DNA of 64,000 nucleotides, taken from contig NZ_RCWJ01000004.1 in assembly GCF_003668565.1 (NCBI RefSeq), positions 186,001 through 250,000 on the forward strand. Reading direction: 5' to 3'. The notes beneath the pieces were generated by a model that saw only the letters and a program-made list of their open reading frames with translations, had not been told where the DNA came from and made no database searches. Source of the DNA: Mycetocola zhadangensis. GTDB taxonomy: Bacteria > Actinomycetota > Actinomycetes > Actinomycetales > Microbacteriaceae. Within the stretch, counting starts at the first letter, position 1. Every line of letters starts with the position of its first letter. Both the position numbers and the translations under genes were made by a program. Below are positions 29,905-38,318 of the stretch, piece by piece.

Positions 29905-29926
29905 AACGGATGCCATGGCATCCGTT
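29905..29926. repeat. 22-bp perfect palindrome made of two inverted copies of the over-represented octamer
   Basis: The segment is a perfect 22-bp palindrome with no spacer, centred on CCATGG. Its halves contain CGGATGCC (29907-29914) and GGCATCCG (29917-29924), the same octamer that recurs about 24 times in the window. It lies between cysE and prfA, five bases from the T-tract of the prfA terminator. On RNA it could form an 11-bp hairpin, though with no loop bases; it may instead be a protein-binding site. Confidence 0.6.
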
Positions 29927-29930
29927 CGTG

Positions 29931-29964
29931 AAAAAAGGCCGGCCATGTCGAAATGGCCGGCCTT
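29931..29964 (-). terminator. Rho-independent terminator downstream of prfA
   Basis: AAGGCCGGCCAT (29935-29946) pairs with ATGGCCGGCCTT (29953-29964) around a six-base loop. On the minus strand the stem is followed by six T residues (29931-29936 on the complement). It lies 17 bases after the prfA stop and so ends the rho-prfA transcript before the convergent cysK-cysE operon. Confidence 0.88.
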
Positions 29965-29980
29965 CGTACTCAGGCGATGG

Positions 29981-31060
29981 TTAGCTCTGATCACCGATGT
30001 CTGCGAGGCGCGCCTCTTCGTCGGCCTGAATGGCCGACTCGATCAGCGGGTCGAGAGCACCGTTGATGACGGCGTCGAGGTTGTATGCCTTGTATCCGGT
30101 GCGGTGGTCCGCGATCCGGTTCTCGGGGAAGTTGTAAGTGCGGATGCGCTCCGACCGGTCCATCGTGCGGATCTGCGTCTTGCGCTTGGCGCTGTCGAGC
30201 TCAGCCTGCTCCTCCTGCTTTTTCGCGAGGATGCGGGCGCGAAGGACACGCATTCCGGCCTCACGGTTCTGCAGCTGGCTCTTCTCGTTCTGCATGGCAA
30301 CAACGATGCCGGTCGGAAGGTGCGTGATGCGCACGGCAGAGTCTGTCGTGTTGACCGACTGGCCGCCTGGACCACTCGACCGGTAGACGTCGATCTTGAG
30401 GTCGTTCTGGCTGATCTCGACCTCTTCAGGAGCATCGACCTCGGGGAAGACGAGGACACCGGTTGTCGAGGTGTGGATGCGTCCCTGTGACTCTGTCGCC
30501 GGAACGCGCTGCACGCGGTGAACTCCACCCTCGTACTTGAGATGAGCCCAGACGCCCTGCGACGGGTCGGTCGCATTCGACTTGATCGCGACCTGAACGT
30601 CCTTGTAACCGCCGAGGTCGCTCTCGGTTCGCTCAAGGAGCTCGGTCTTCCAGCCCTTGGATTCGGCGTAGTGCAGGTACATCCGGAGAAGGTCTGCGGC
30701 GAACAGTGCACTTTCGGCACCGCCCTCTCCGCCCTTGATCTCCATGATGACATCGCGACCGTCGTCGGGGTCGCGCGGGATGAGCAGGCGGCGGAGCTTC
30801 TCCTGCGCTGTGGCGAGTCCTTCTTCGAGCCCGGGGACCTCGGCGGCGAACGCGTCGTCCTCCTTGGCGAGCTCACGAGCGGCCGACAGGTCGTCCTGTG
30901 CCTCGAGCCACGCGTTGTGGGCCGCGATAATCTTGGACAACTCGGCGTAACGCCGGTTGATCTTCTTCGAGCGAGCCGGATCGGCGTGAACCGCTGGGTC
31001 AGCGAGTTGGTCCTGCAGATCCTTGTGCTCGTCGATCAGGGTCTGTACTGATTCAAACAT
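29981..31060 (-). CDS. prfA: Peptide chain release factor 1
   Basis: A 359-residue factor that recognises UAA and UAG. The peptidyl-tRNA hydrolysis motif is [17 protein letters not shown]; the codon-recognition region holds [17 protein letters not shown], where the RF1 tripeptide PAT is visible, separating it from RF2. C-terminal [20 protein letters not shown] is typical. The ATG at 31060 ([12 protein letters not shown]) gives the family start. It follows rho after 117 bases. The rpmE gene that lies here in Mycobacterium is missing. Confidence 0.98.
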   Translation of the reverse strand: MFESVQTLIDEHKDLQDQLADPAVHADPARSKKINRRYAELSKIIAAHNAWLEAQDDLSAARELAKEDDAFAAEVPGLEEGLATAQEKLRRLLIPRDPDDGRDVIMEIKGGEGGAESALFAADLLRMYLHYAESKGWKTELLERTESDLGGYKDVQVAIKSNATDPSQGVWAHLKYEGGVHRVQRVPATESQGRIHTSTTGVLVFPEVDAPEEVEISQNDLKIDVYRSSGPGGQSVNTTDSAVRITHLPTGIVVAMQNEKSQLQNREAGMRVLRARILAKKQEEQAELDSAKRKTQIRTMDRSERIRTYNFPENRIADHRTGYKAYNLDAVINGALDPLIESAIQADEEARLADIGDQS

Positions 31061-31177
31061 GACTTGTTCCGTCCCTTGCGTTTTCTCCTGCCGGCTTGTT
31101 TCACGAGAAAACCCGCCTGCCTCAGGCAGCGACCCCAGAGGAGCCGCGCCTGAGAGCAAACGGGTTCGGAAACTCAG

Positions 31178-33409
31178 CTAGCGGTGGTCGCGGTCGTGCC
31201 CGGATCCGGACACCGGCTGCGGCATTGTCTTCTGCATCTGAACGAGGAATTCGACGTTCGAGGAGGTTTCCTTGAGCTTGCCGAGGACAACCTCGAGTGC
31301 CTGCTGCTGGTCGAGTCCGGCGAGGGCGCGACGCAGCTTCCAGGTGACCTTGACTTCGTCTGCACCGAGCAGCATTTCCTCACGGCGGGTGGACGACGCG
31401 TTGACATCGACGGCCGGGAAGATGCGCTTGTCAGCCAGCTGGCGTGACAGGCGAAGCTCGGAGTTACCCGTTCCCTTGAACTCTTCGAAGATGACCTCGT
31501 CCATCTTGGACCCGGTCTCGACGAGCGCGGTGGCGAGGATGGTGAGCGAGCCACCGTTCTCGATGTTGCGCGCTGCACCGAAGAAACGCTTGGGCGGGTA
31601 CAGCGCCGAAGCGTCGACTCCGCCGGAGAGGATCCGGCCCGAGGTCGGTGCAGCGAGGTTGTACGCACGTCCGAGGCGGGTGATCGAGTCGAGGAGAACG
31701 ACGACATCGTGACCGAGCTCAACGAGGCGTTTGGCGCGCTCGATGGCGAGTTCGGCGACCGTTGTGTGGTCTTCAGCTGGGCGGTCGAAGGTGGAGGCGA
31801 TGACCTCACCCTTCACCGTGCGCTGCATGTCGGTGACCTCTTCAGGACGCTCGTCGACGAGAACAACCATGAGGTGAACCTCGGGGTTGTTGATCGAGAT
31901 GGCGTTGGCGATTTGCTGAAGCACGATCGTCTTACCGGCCTTGGGCGGCGCGACGATGAGTCCACGCTGTCCCTTGCCGATCGGGGCGATCAGGTCGATG
32001 ATGCGCTGCGTCAGCTTGCCCTGCTCGGTCTCGAGGCGCAGGCGCTCCTGCGGATAGAGCGGAGTGAGCTTGCCGAATTCGACACGGTTCGCTGCCTCGT
32101 CGACGCTCTGGCCGTTGACCGAATCCACCTTGACGATGGCGTTGTACTTCTGGCGAGCGTTGCTGTCGTTTTCACGCGGCTGGCGGATGGCTCCGACTAC
32201 AGCGTCACCCTTGCGCAGGTTGTATTTCTTGACCTGGCCGAGCGAGACGTAAACGTCGTTCGAGCCGGGCAGGTAGCCGGTGGTGCGAACGAATGCGTAG
32301 TTGTCGAGAACGTCGAGGATACCGGCGACGGGCAGCAGCACGTCGTCGTCAGCGATTTCCGGCTCGAAGTCAGCTGAGTCGTTTCCGCCGCGGCGCTTGC
32401 GGTCCCGGTAACGGTTGCGGCCGTTGCGGCTACCCTCGTCATCACGGTCCGTCTGGCGGTTGCGGTCGTTGTCGTTCCGGTTGTCGCGGTCAGCGTTGCG
32501 GTTGTCGCGCTCAGCGCTGCGGTTGTCGCGCTCAGCGTTGCGGTCGTTTCCGTTGCGGTCGCCCTGCGCCTTGTCGGCGTTGCGGTCGTTGCCGTTGCGG
32601 TCGTTGTTGCGCTCGTCATCGCGAGCAGCGTTGTCGCCGCCACGGTTACGGTTACGGTTGCGGCTCCGGCCCGAACGCTCACCCTGCGACGACTCCTGCG
32701 CGGAGTCGGATGCGTCGTTCTCAGACTCGGTCGACGTTTCATCAGCGGATGCTCCGGCAACGTCAGCCTCGACTGTTGCGTTCTCGGAACGGTCGGTTTT
32801 GTTGCCGCGTCCGCGTCTGTTGTTCTTGCGTCCTGAGCGCTGAGAGCCACCCTCGCGTCCCTCGGCCTGCTCGGCAGGGGCATCCGCGGTGGGTGCAGCC
32901 TCTGGTGCCGATGCAGCCTCGGTAGCGATCGGTGTTTCGACGGCGGCGTCGGTGGATTCGGCGGCCGGCGAAGCGACATCCGTTACCGGGGTCTCTGGAA
33001 TGAGTGGGGCGCCGTCAGAGTTGACGTGGCCAGCAGCCTGAACACGCTCGCCTGCCTTAGCGGACTGCGTGGTCGCACGTCGCGGTGCGCGCTTCTTGGC
33101 GACCGGGGCGACGGGCTCGTCGACCGCAGGCACGTCAGCAGCAGGCGTCGTAGCCTGCAGCGGAGCGTCCTGGACGACAGCGGCGTCCGGTGCAGGAACG
33201 TCTGCGACGGTTTCGGCTGGAGCTCCAGCGGAGTCCTCGGGGGCTGCAGCGGCCTGAGCCTCGGCGATTTTCTCCACGAGTTCCCCCTTGCGAAGTTTGG
33301 ATGCGCCCTGGACGCCCCACTGGCTGGCAAGCAGCTGAAGGTCAGAGACCTTGAGGGACGACAGGTTTGCGCCTGATTCCGTATTCAAACGGATGTTGAC
33401 GTTAGTCAC
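31178..33409 (-). CDS. rho: Transcription termination factor Rho, actinobacterial form with long disordered insertion
   Basis: A 743-residue Rho. GTG at 33409 is chosen because actinobacterial Rho proteins often begin VTxVNxR; an upstream ATG at 33460 would add 17 residues. The N-terminal Rho_N helix bundle ([20 protein letters not shown]) is followed by about 290 residues of Ala/Pro-rich and then Asn/Asp/Arg-rich sequence. After it come the RNA-binding cold-shock domain ([20 protein letters not shown]) and the hexameric ATPase with Walker [16 protein letters not shown] and the Q/R-loop regions. Such insertions are known in high-GC Gram-positive Rho and bind RNA or phase-separate. A promoter lies in the gap before it. 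Confidence 0.97.
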   Translation of the reverse strand: MTNVNIRLNTESGANLSSLKVSDLQLLASQWGVQGASKLRKGELVEKIAEAQAAAAPEDSAGAPAETVADVPAPDAAVVQDAPLQATTPAADVPAVDEPVAPVAKKRAPRRATTQSAKAGERVQAAGHVNSDGAPLIPETPVTDVASPAAESTDAAVETPIATEAASAPEAAPTADAPAEQAEGREGGSQRSGRKNNRRGRGNKTDRSENATVEADVAGASADETSTESENDASDSAQESSQGERSGRSRNRNRNRGGDNAARDDERNNDRNGNDRNADKAQGDRNGNDRNAERDNRSAERDNRNADRDNRNDNDRNRQTDRDDEGSRNGRNRYRDRKRRGGNDSADFEPEIADDDVLLPVAGILDVLDNYAFVRTTGYLPGSNDVYVSLGQVKKYNLRKGDAVVGAIRQPRENDSNARQKYNAIVKVDSVNGQSVDEAANRVEFGKLTPLYPQERLRLETEQGKLTQRIIDLIAPIGKGQRGLIVAPPKAGKTIVLQQIANAISINNPEVHLMVVLVDERPEEVTDMQRTVKGEVIASTFDRPAEDHTTVAELAIERAKRLVELGHDVVVLLDSITRLGRAYNLAAPTSGRILSGGVDASALYPPKRFFGAARNIENGGSLTILATALVETGSKMDEVIFEEFKGTGNSELRLSRQLADKRIFPAVDVNASSTRREEMLLGADEVKVTWKLRRALAGLDQQQALEVVLGKLKETSSNVEFLVQMQKTMPQPVSGSGHDRDHR
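32441..32620 (-). repeat. Degenerate tandem repeat encoding the Asn/Asp/Arg-rich segment of Rho
   Basis: About 60 codons of rho are built from reiterated NDRN, RDNRN and ERDNR units, visible on the plus strand as repeated GTTGCGGTCGTT and GCGGTTGTCGCG blocks. The DNA is a slippage-prone low-complexity tract, so its length may vary between strains. It encodes a polyampholytic, intrinsically disordered linker between the Rho_N domain and the RNA-binding domain. Confidence 0.75.
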
Positions 33410-33684
33410 TAAAAGTGGGTTCCTTCCCCCTGATCCACGGAACGTGTCAGGAGAGCTCATCTTCAGCTGTGGCGAGAGTCAGATCGACTGGCGCCCTGCC
33501 CGTTCTTCGAATCGAAGGGGACAGACACACTGCTGGTGGCGATGGCGTTGGGTTTGCAGAAATCACCCGCAGGCCAGATTTGCCTTATCGGCTTGCCTAT
33601 CGGGATCTTTCTCACTCTAGCACTTGGCGTGTAGACCATGTCACTGGTGCAGCGTGTCGCCCGGTGTCCCCAGTTCGGGGAGGC
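33410..33684. other. Gene-free divergent region upstream of rho
   Basis: No coding sequence is recognisable here. The minus-strand leader of rho must begin in it. A short direct repeat, TTGCCTTATCGG (33580-33591) and TTGCCTATCGG (33593-33603), lies near its middle. No clear sigma-70 promoter for rho stands out. A long leader of 100-300 bases would fit the autogenous attenuation of rho known in other bacteria, but this is inference. The right end merges into the HTH gene promoter. Confidence 0.4.
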
Positions 33685-33731
33685 TTAGCAACCGGAGTTG
33701 CTTAACCGGTGCTAAGCAACGTAGGTTGCTT
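33685..33731 (+). promoter_or_regulatory. Two tandem inverted-repeat operators overlapping a leaderless promoter of the HTH gene
   Basis: AGCAAC-CGGA-GTTGCT (33687-33702) and AAGCAAC-GTAG-GTTGCTT (33714-33731) are two inverted repeats with the same half-site and 4-bp centres. Their centres are 28 bp apart. The HTH gene ATG (33734) follows two bases after the second. No ribosome site exists upstream of this ATG. TAGGTT (33722-33727) fits the TANNNT -10 consensus at exactly -12 to -7 if transcription starts at the A of ATG, and TTGCTT (33698-33703) is a plausible -35 with 18-bp spacing. A dimeric regulator bound here would cover both promoter elements; the HTH protein itself is the best candidate. 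Confidence 0.65.
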
Positions 33732-33733
33732 AC

Positions 33734-33979
33734 ATGGAGCCAAACGCGCTGGCCGCTTCAGCGGCGAACACGGACGACCCGCGGGTCGGCTTGCGTGCGA
33801 TCGTGTCCCTCCGCGCCCTGGCAGATGCCCTTGAACTCACGCAGGTCGAAGCGGCGCTGCGCGCGGGCATGAGCTGGCTGGAGATTGCCGATGCCCTTGG
33901 TGTCACCCGTCAGGCGGTCCATAAAAAATACGCCAAACGTGTGGATCCGACGATCCCGATTCCCAGGAGGACACAGTGA
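33734..33979 (+). CDS. Small helix-turn-helix DNA-binding protein
   Basis: An 81-residue protein that is almost entirely one DNA-binding domain: helices in LRALADALELTQVEAALRAG and the HTH MSWLEIADALGVTRQAVHKK. The tail is short and basic. The mRNA is probably leaderless, since two inverted repeats and a -10-like TAGGTT run right up to the ATG. The stop overlaps the GTG of the next gene (GTGA), so the two proteins are made together. Small HTH genes next to Clp_N-domain genes occur in other Actinobacteria, but I know of no established function. It is likely an autoregulator. Confidence 0.75.
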   Translation: MEPNALAASAANTDDPRVGLRAIVSLRALADALELTQVEAALRAGMSWLEIADALGVTRQAVHKKYAKRVDPTIPIPRRTQ

Positions 33980-34968
33980 CGTCGTTCACGACCGCAGCAG
34001 CGACCATGCAGATCCTGTCGCTGGCTGCTATGGAAGAAGCATCACGCACCGGGTCGCGAGACGCTGACCTTGAGCACCTGTTTTTGGCTCTCGCACTCAG
34101 CGACCAGGCCGCAGGGACGGCGCTTCGCGCCGCGGGAGTCACCCTGGCCCGCGCCCGCGAGGCCGTGCAGGCAATGCACTCGGAGCAGCTGAACAGTATT
34201 GGCATCTCACTGAGCGCGCCGCAGCCCGGTCGAATTGTTTTTCACGAAACCCGCGGATATGAATGGACGCCGCGCGCACTCGACGTGTTCAAGCGCGCCG
34301 GCGATCAGGGTTCTGGCGATGCCGCCGCCGTGTTGCGGGAGTTGCTCGTCGAGCCAGGCGGATTGATCGAGGACCTACTGGAGAGGCTCGACACGTCTGC
34401 CGCGGACATCACCTCGGCGTTGACGACCGTGACCACCAGCAGCACGGTCACAACACCTGCGCGGAGCACCGCCGCGTCAGGATCGATCAACGGCAGCACC
34501 GAGACGTTCGTTCCTGCCGAGGTCGACGTCGTGTGGGCACTGCTCAGCGATCCAACACGAATGCCGGAATGGAACCCAAGCGTCGGATCCGTCGAGTTTG
34601 CCGAGAACGGCGACGGCCAAGGCGCCACAACCTGGCTCGCTGTTGTTCCTGCCGTTCACCCCGACGGTAAGCCGGCCCGGGTGAAGGAGAAGTTCCGTCG
34701 GCGGCAAATGGAGTTGACCGAATCGGTTCCGCTCGAGCGGATCGCATGGCGGACCAGTTATCCGGCTATCAAGCGCGGGAACACGAATGTCCTCGCCATT
34801 GACCTCGCGCCGGCGCCGGGCGGAACGCGGCTTCAACTGACGGTGTCCTGGACGCGGCGCGGAGGCTGGCGGCGTCTGTTCAGCTGGGTCCTGCGGCCAC
34901 TGCAACGGTTTCTGATGTGGCTTGGCCTGTTCCAGATCGGCGCTGGGATCAGCCGCGCCTTCCGCTAA
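33976..34968 (+). CDS. Clp N-terminal (Clp_N) domain fused to an SRPBCC/START-like domain
   Basis: A 330-residue two-part protein. Residues 8-70 and about 90-150 are two Clp_N repeats (ILSLAAMEEASRTGSRDADL, HLFLALALSDQAAGTALRAA; WTPRALDVFKRAGDQGSGDA), the substrate-receptor domain of ClpA/ClpC, but no AAA+ module follows. After a Ser/Thr-rich linker, residues 170-310 resemble an SRPBCC lipid/hydrophobe-binding fold (FVPAEVDVVWALLSDPTRMP, EWNPSVGSVEF) ending in a hydrophobic helix (LFSWVLRPLQRFLMWLGLFQ) that may touch the membrane. AGGAGG five bases before the GTG gives strong translation. It may act as a stress sensor or a Clp adaptor. No direct evidence for either exists here. Confidence 0.75.
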   Translation: MTSFTTAAATMQILSLAAMEEASRTGSRDADLEHLFLALALSDQAAGTALRAAGVTLARAREAVQAMHSEQLNSIGISLSAPQPGRIVFHETRGYEWTPRALDVFKRAGDQGSGDAAAVLRELLVEPGGLIEDLLERLDTSAADITSALTTVTTSSTVTTPARSTAASGSINGSTETFVPAEVDVVWALLSDPTRMPEWNPSVGSVEFAENGDGQGATTWLAVVPAVHPDGKPARVKEKFRRRQMELTESVPLERIAWRTSYPAIKRGNTNVLAIDLAPAPGGTRLQLTVSWTRRGGWRRLFSWVLRPLQRFLMWLGLFQIGAGISRAFR

Positions 34969-35013
34969 ACCTGCGGAAGGCGCAGCTGAGCACAGGTCAC
35001 AGCTGAGCACAGG

Positions 35014-35925
35014 TCAGGAGAGCGTCGCTCCCTTGACGTCAACGGCCAGGTAGAGCGCATCCCACTCGGTGTCCGATTCACGGGCGACCAGTTCGGCCGC
35101 TTCGAGCCGCTCCCCCGGACCGTCAGCTAGAACGAGAATCGAGGGGCCAGCCCCTGAGACCACAGCGGCGAAACCGTGAGCGCGAAGCGCGAGAACCAGT
35201 CGGTGGGTCTCCGGCATCGCCGATGCGCGATAGTCCTGGTGCAGCTTGTCCTCGGTGCCAGCGAACAGCAGCTCGGGGCTCTGGGTCAGCGCCGCGATGA
35301 GCAGCGCCGACCTTGAGAGATTGAACACAGCGTCCGAATGCGGAACGTGTTCGGGCTGCAGGCTGCGCGCCAGCTTCGTCGACAGTGTGTGCTGCGGAAC
35401 GAACACGAGCGGCGCGACACCGCGGTGCACGAGAAGCTTCTTGTGCTGCGGGCCGGTCGGCTCAACCCACGCGATGGTGAGCCCTCCGAACAGTGCGGGT
35501 GCGACGTTGTCCGGGTGCCCCTCGAGTTCGGTGGCGATCCGCAGAAGCGTTGAGCTGTCGACATCGACAACGCCGTCGAGCAGTCCCTTCGCAGCGACGA
35601 TACCCGCGACAACGGCAGCCCCGGACGAACCGAGACCGCGGCCGTGCGGGATGACATTTCGTGCGACAACGTCCACACCGGGCACTGCCTGCCCAAGAGC
35701 GTGAAACGCGTACGCCATTGACGAGACGACGAGGTTGGTTTCGTCTGTTGCGACCTCGCCGTCGCCGACACCGATCACCTCGACAGTCGCGCCTGGTTCA
35801 TCCCGAACGGTGACAGTGACCTCGTCATAGACGCTCAGCGCCAGACCGAGCGTGTCAAAACCGGGGCCGAGGTTGGCACTCGTCGCGGGTACCCGAACGG
35901 TGACCGATCGGCCGACCAGGCTCAC
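35014..35925 (-). CDS. thrB: Homoserine kinase
   Basis: A 303-residue GHMP kinase that phosphorylates homoserine. The ATP loop is [17 protein letters not shown]; the N-terminal [20 protein letters not shown] and C-terminal [15 protein letters not shown] are the other two GHMP motifs. The GTG at 35925 overlaps the thrC stop (GTGA), and the frame upstream of it is not family-like. It is the last gene of the hom-thrC-thrB threonine branch and is convergent with the Clp_N-SRPBCC gene. Confidence 0.96.
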   Translation of the reverse strand: MSLVGRSVTVRVPATSANLGPGFDTLGLALSVYDEVTVTVRDEPGATVEVIGVGDGEVATDETNLVVSSMAYAFHALGQAVPGVDVVARNVIPHGRGLGSSGAAVVAGIVAAKGLLDGVVDVDSSTLLRIATELEGHPDNVAPALFGGLTIAWVEPTGPQHKKLLVHRGVAPLVFVPQHTLSTKLARSLQPEHVPHSDAVFNLSRSALLIAALTQSPELLFAGTEDKLHQDYRASAMPETHRLVLALRAHGFAAVVSGAGPSILVLADGPGERLEAAELVARESDTEWDALYLAVDVKGATLS

Positions 35926-37004
35926 GCCGAGGCCTTGGCCAGTCCGAGAACGCCCGCGACCTCGGTGACGTCGACAGGAACGATCGTCGGGGCGATCTCG
36001 CCGCCGTCGGCGTTGCGAAGCGCCCACTGCGGGTCCTTGAGTCCGTGTCCGGTGACGGTCAGAACGACGGTGGAGTCCGCCGGAACCTGCCCAGCCTCTG
36101 CACGCTCGAGCAGACCGGCAACACTGATCGCCGACGCCGGTTCGACGAAGATGCCGACCTCCTGCGAGAGGATGCGCTGCGCTTCGAGAATCTTGGCGTC
36201 CTCAATCGCGCCAAAGTACCCGTCGGTTGCCTCGCGAGCGGCGAGGGCAAGTTCCCAGGACGCCGGGTTTCCAATGCGAATGGCGCTCGCGACCGTCTCG
36301 GGGTGCTTCACGATCTCACCGGTGACCAGCGGAGCACTGCCAGCTGCCTGGAAGCCGAACATGCGGGGAAGCTTGGTGGAAATGCCACGCTCGAGCTCCT
36401 CGGTGTACCCGCGGGTGTACGCGGTGTAGTTACCGGCGTTTCCCACAGGGATGAAGTGGAAGTCAGGAGCGTCCTCGAGCACCTCGACGATTTCGAAGGC
36501 CGCGGTCTTCTGACCCTCGATCCGGTCATTGTTGACCGAGTTGACGAGGTGCACCGGGTAGTTGGCTGCGAGCTCGCGTGCCATGTCGAGGCAGTCGTCG
36601 AAGTTGCCCTGCACCTGGATGAGCTGCGCGTTGTGCGCGATCGCCTGCGCGAGCTTGCCCATGGCGATCTTGCCCTCGGGTACGAGCACGGCAGCGGTGA
36701 TACCCGCGTGAGTGGCGTACGCGGCAGCCGACGCCGACGTGTTTCCGGTCGACGCACAAATGACAGCCTTGGCGCCGGCCTCGACGGCCTTGGAGACGGC
36801 CATGGTCATTCCGCGGTCCTTGAACGACCCTGTCGGGTTCATCCCCTCGTACTTCACCCAAACCTTGGCTCCGGTGCGCGCGGACAGCGCAGAAGCGAAA
36901 ATGAGCGGCGTTCCACCCTCACCCAGGCTGATGATGGGGGTCTTGTCCGTTACATCAAGGCGGTCTGCATACTCGTGCAAAACTCCGCGCCACTGCTTCG
37001 CCAT
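35922..37004 (-). CDS. thrC: Threonine synthase
   Basis: A 360-residue PLP enzyme converting O-phosphohomoserine to threonine. The PLP Lys is in [36 protein letters not shown] is the phosphate-binding/Asn loop and [19 protein letters not shown] the Gly-rich cofactor loop. The length places it with the shorter actinobacterial class. It begins three bases after hom and overlaps thrB, so it is translated in the hom-thrC-thrB operon. Confidence 0.97.
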   Translation of the reverse strand: MAKQWRGVLHEYADRLDVTDKTPIISLGEGGTPLIFASALSARTGAKVWVKYEGMNPTGSFKDRGMTMAVSKAVEAGAKAVICASTGNTSASAAAYATHAGITAAVLVPEGKIAMGKLAQAIAHNAQLIQVQGNFDDCLDMARELAANYPVHLVNSVNNDRIEGQKTAAFEIVEVLEDAPDFHFIPVGNAGNYTAYTRGYTEELERGISTKLPRMFGFQAAGSAPLVTGEIVKHPETVASAIRIGNPASWELALAAREATDGYFGAIEDAKILEAQRILSQEVGIFVEPASAISVAGLLERAEAGQVPADSTVVLTVTGHGLKDPQWALRNADGGEIAPTIVPVDVTEVAGVLGLAKASA

Positions 37005-37007
37005 TTT

Positions 37008-38318
37008 CTAGGCTCCTTCAACTCGTAGAACACTGACAACTGAATCGACCACGCCAGACGCCTTAAGCGTCTCGACAGTGGACTTAAGTGCTTTTTCCCT
37101 CGACGCGTGTGTTCCGATGACGAGGAACGCGGTCGGGCTTGCCTCGGTCGGATCGATCGTCTGCTCGACGGTCTCCACGGAGACCCCGCCGTTGGCAAGA
37201 ATCGAGGCGACCTCGGCGAGCACTCCCTGGCGATCGCTGACGCGAAGGGTGATCTGGTATTTGGTGACGATCTCGCCGATCGGCAGCAGCGGCAGGTCAG
37301 CGTGTGTCGACTCGCCGAGCCCCGGGCCACCTGCGACATGTCGCCGCGCCGCGGAGACGAGGTCGCCGAGCACAGCTGAGGCGGTCTGCACTCCCCCGGC
37401 TCCTGCGCCGTAGAACATGAGCGGTCCCGCAGCTTCCGCTTCGACGAAGACCGCGTTGTTTCCCCCGTGCACTGCGGCAAGCGGATGCTCACGGCTGACG
37501 AGGGCGGGATACACACGCGCAGAGACACCCGCTGTTCCGTCCTCGGCGGTGATTCGCTCGGTGATGGCGAGCAGCTTGATCACGTATCCGGCCTTACGCG
37601 CGGCATCGATCTGCTCGGCTGTGATGGTGTCGATGCCCTCTCGGTAGACACCATCGGGGTCGATGCTGCTGTGGAAGGCGAGGCTCGCGAGGATCGTCGC
37701 CTTCTGCGCTGCGTCATATCCGCCGACGTCAAGTGTCGGGTCGGCTTCGAGGAAGCCGAGTTCGAACGCCGTCTTCTGGGCGTCCTCCATGCTGTCGCCG
37801 AAGCGGTCCATCCGGTCGAGGATGAAGTTGGTCGATCCGTTGACGATCGCGAGGATCCGGTGGATGTTGTCACCGGCGAGACTGTCGCGGAGCGGTCGGA
37901 TGATCGGGATCGCGGCCGCAACGGCTGCCTCGTAGTAGATTTCCGCGCCGACCTGCTCGGCCTGCGCAAACAGCTCTGGGCCGTGGGCGGCGAGCAGCGC
38001 CTTGTTGCCTGTGATGACGTCGGCACCCGAGTTCAGCGCGGAGAGGATGTGCGTGCGCGCGGGTTCGATACCGCCCATCAGTTCGATGACGATGTCCGCT
38101 CCGACGATGAGAGACTCAGCATCGGTGGTGAGCAGTTCGCGAGGCAGGTCGACATCGCGCTCTGCGTCGACGTTGCGCACGGCGATACCGGCGAGTTCGA
38201 GTTTGGCGCCGACACGCGCCGCCAGCTCATCACCATTGGCCAGCAGGAGCCTCGCAACCTGCGATCCTACGGAGCCAGCGCCAAGAAGCGCCACCCGAAC
38301 CGTGCGGTAGTCGATCAT
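37008..38318 (-). CDS. hom: Homoserine dehydrogenase
   Basis: A 436-residue monofunctional enzyme reducing aspartate semialdehyde to homoserine. The NAD(P) loop is VALLGAGSVGSQVARLL. VITGNKALLA and VNGSTNFILDRM are catalytic-domain motifs, with LGFLEADPTLDVGGYDAAQK containing catalytic acidic and Lys residues. A C-terminal ACT domain (TLRVSDRQGVLAEVASILAN) predicts feedback inhibition by threonine. Its ATG overlaps the lysA stop, coupling the lysine and threonine branches. Confidence 0.97.
   Translation of the reverse strand: MIDYRTVRVALLGAGSVGSQVARLLLANGDELAARVGAKLELAGIAVRNVDAERDVDLPRELLTTDAESLIVGADIVIELMGGIEPARTHILSALNSGADVITGNKALLAAHGPELFAQAEQVGAEIYYEAAVAAAIPIIRPLRDSLAGDNIHRILAIVNGSTNFILDRMDRFGDSMEDAQKTAFELGFLEADPTLDVGGYDAAQKATILASLAFHSSIDPDGVYREGIDTITAEQIDAARKAGYVIKLLAITERITAEDGTAGVSARVYPALVSREHPLAAVHGGNNAVFVEAEAAGPLMFYGAGAGGVQTASAVLGDLVSAARRHVAGGPGLGESTHADLPLLPIGEIVTKYQITLRVSDRQGVLAEVASILANGGVSVETVEQTIDPTEASPTAFLVIGTHASREKALKSTVETLKASGVVDSVVSVLRVEGA

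Noticed and set aside
31061-31177. Expected rpmE (ribosomal protein L31) between rho and prfA
   Set aside because: The gap is only 117 bases and no frame encodes the L31 sequence. It holds a loose stem (AACCCG/CGGGTT) only.
32400-32660. Regular repeats that look like a CRISPR array
   Set aside because: The units are short, degenerate and in frame within rho, encoding Asn/Asp/Arg repeats. There are no unique spacers and no cas genes.
36045-37028. A 327-codon plus-strand frame opposite thrC
   Set aside because: It is antisense to a well-defined PLP enzyme and its translation is low-complexity, rich in Arg, Gly and Val, without motifs.
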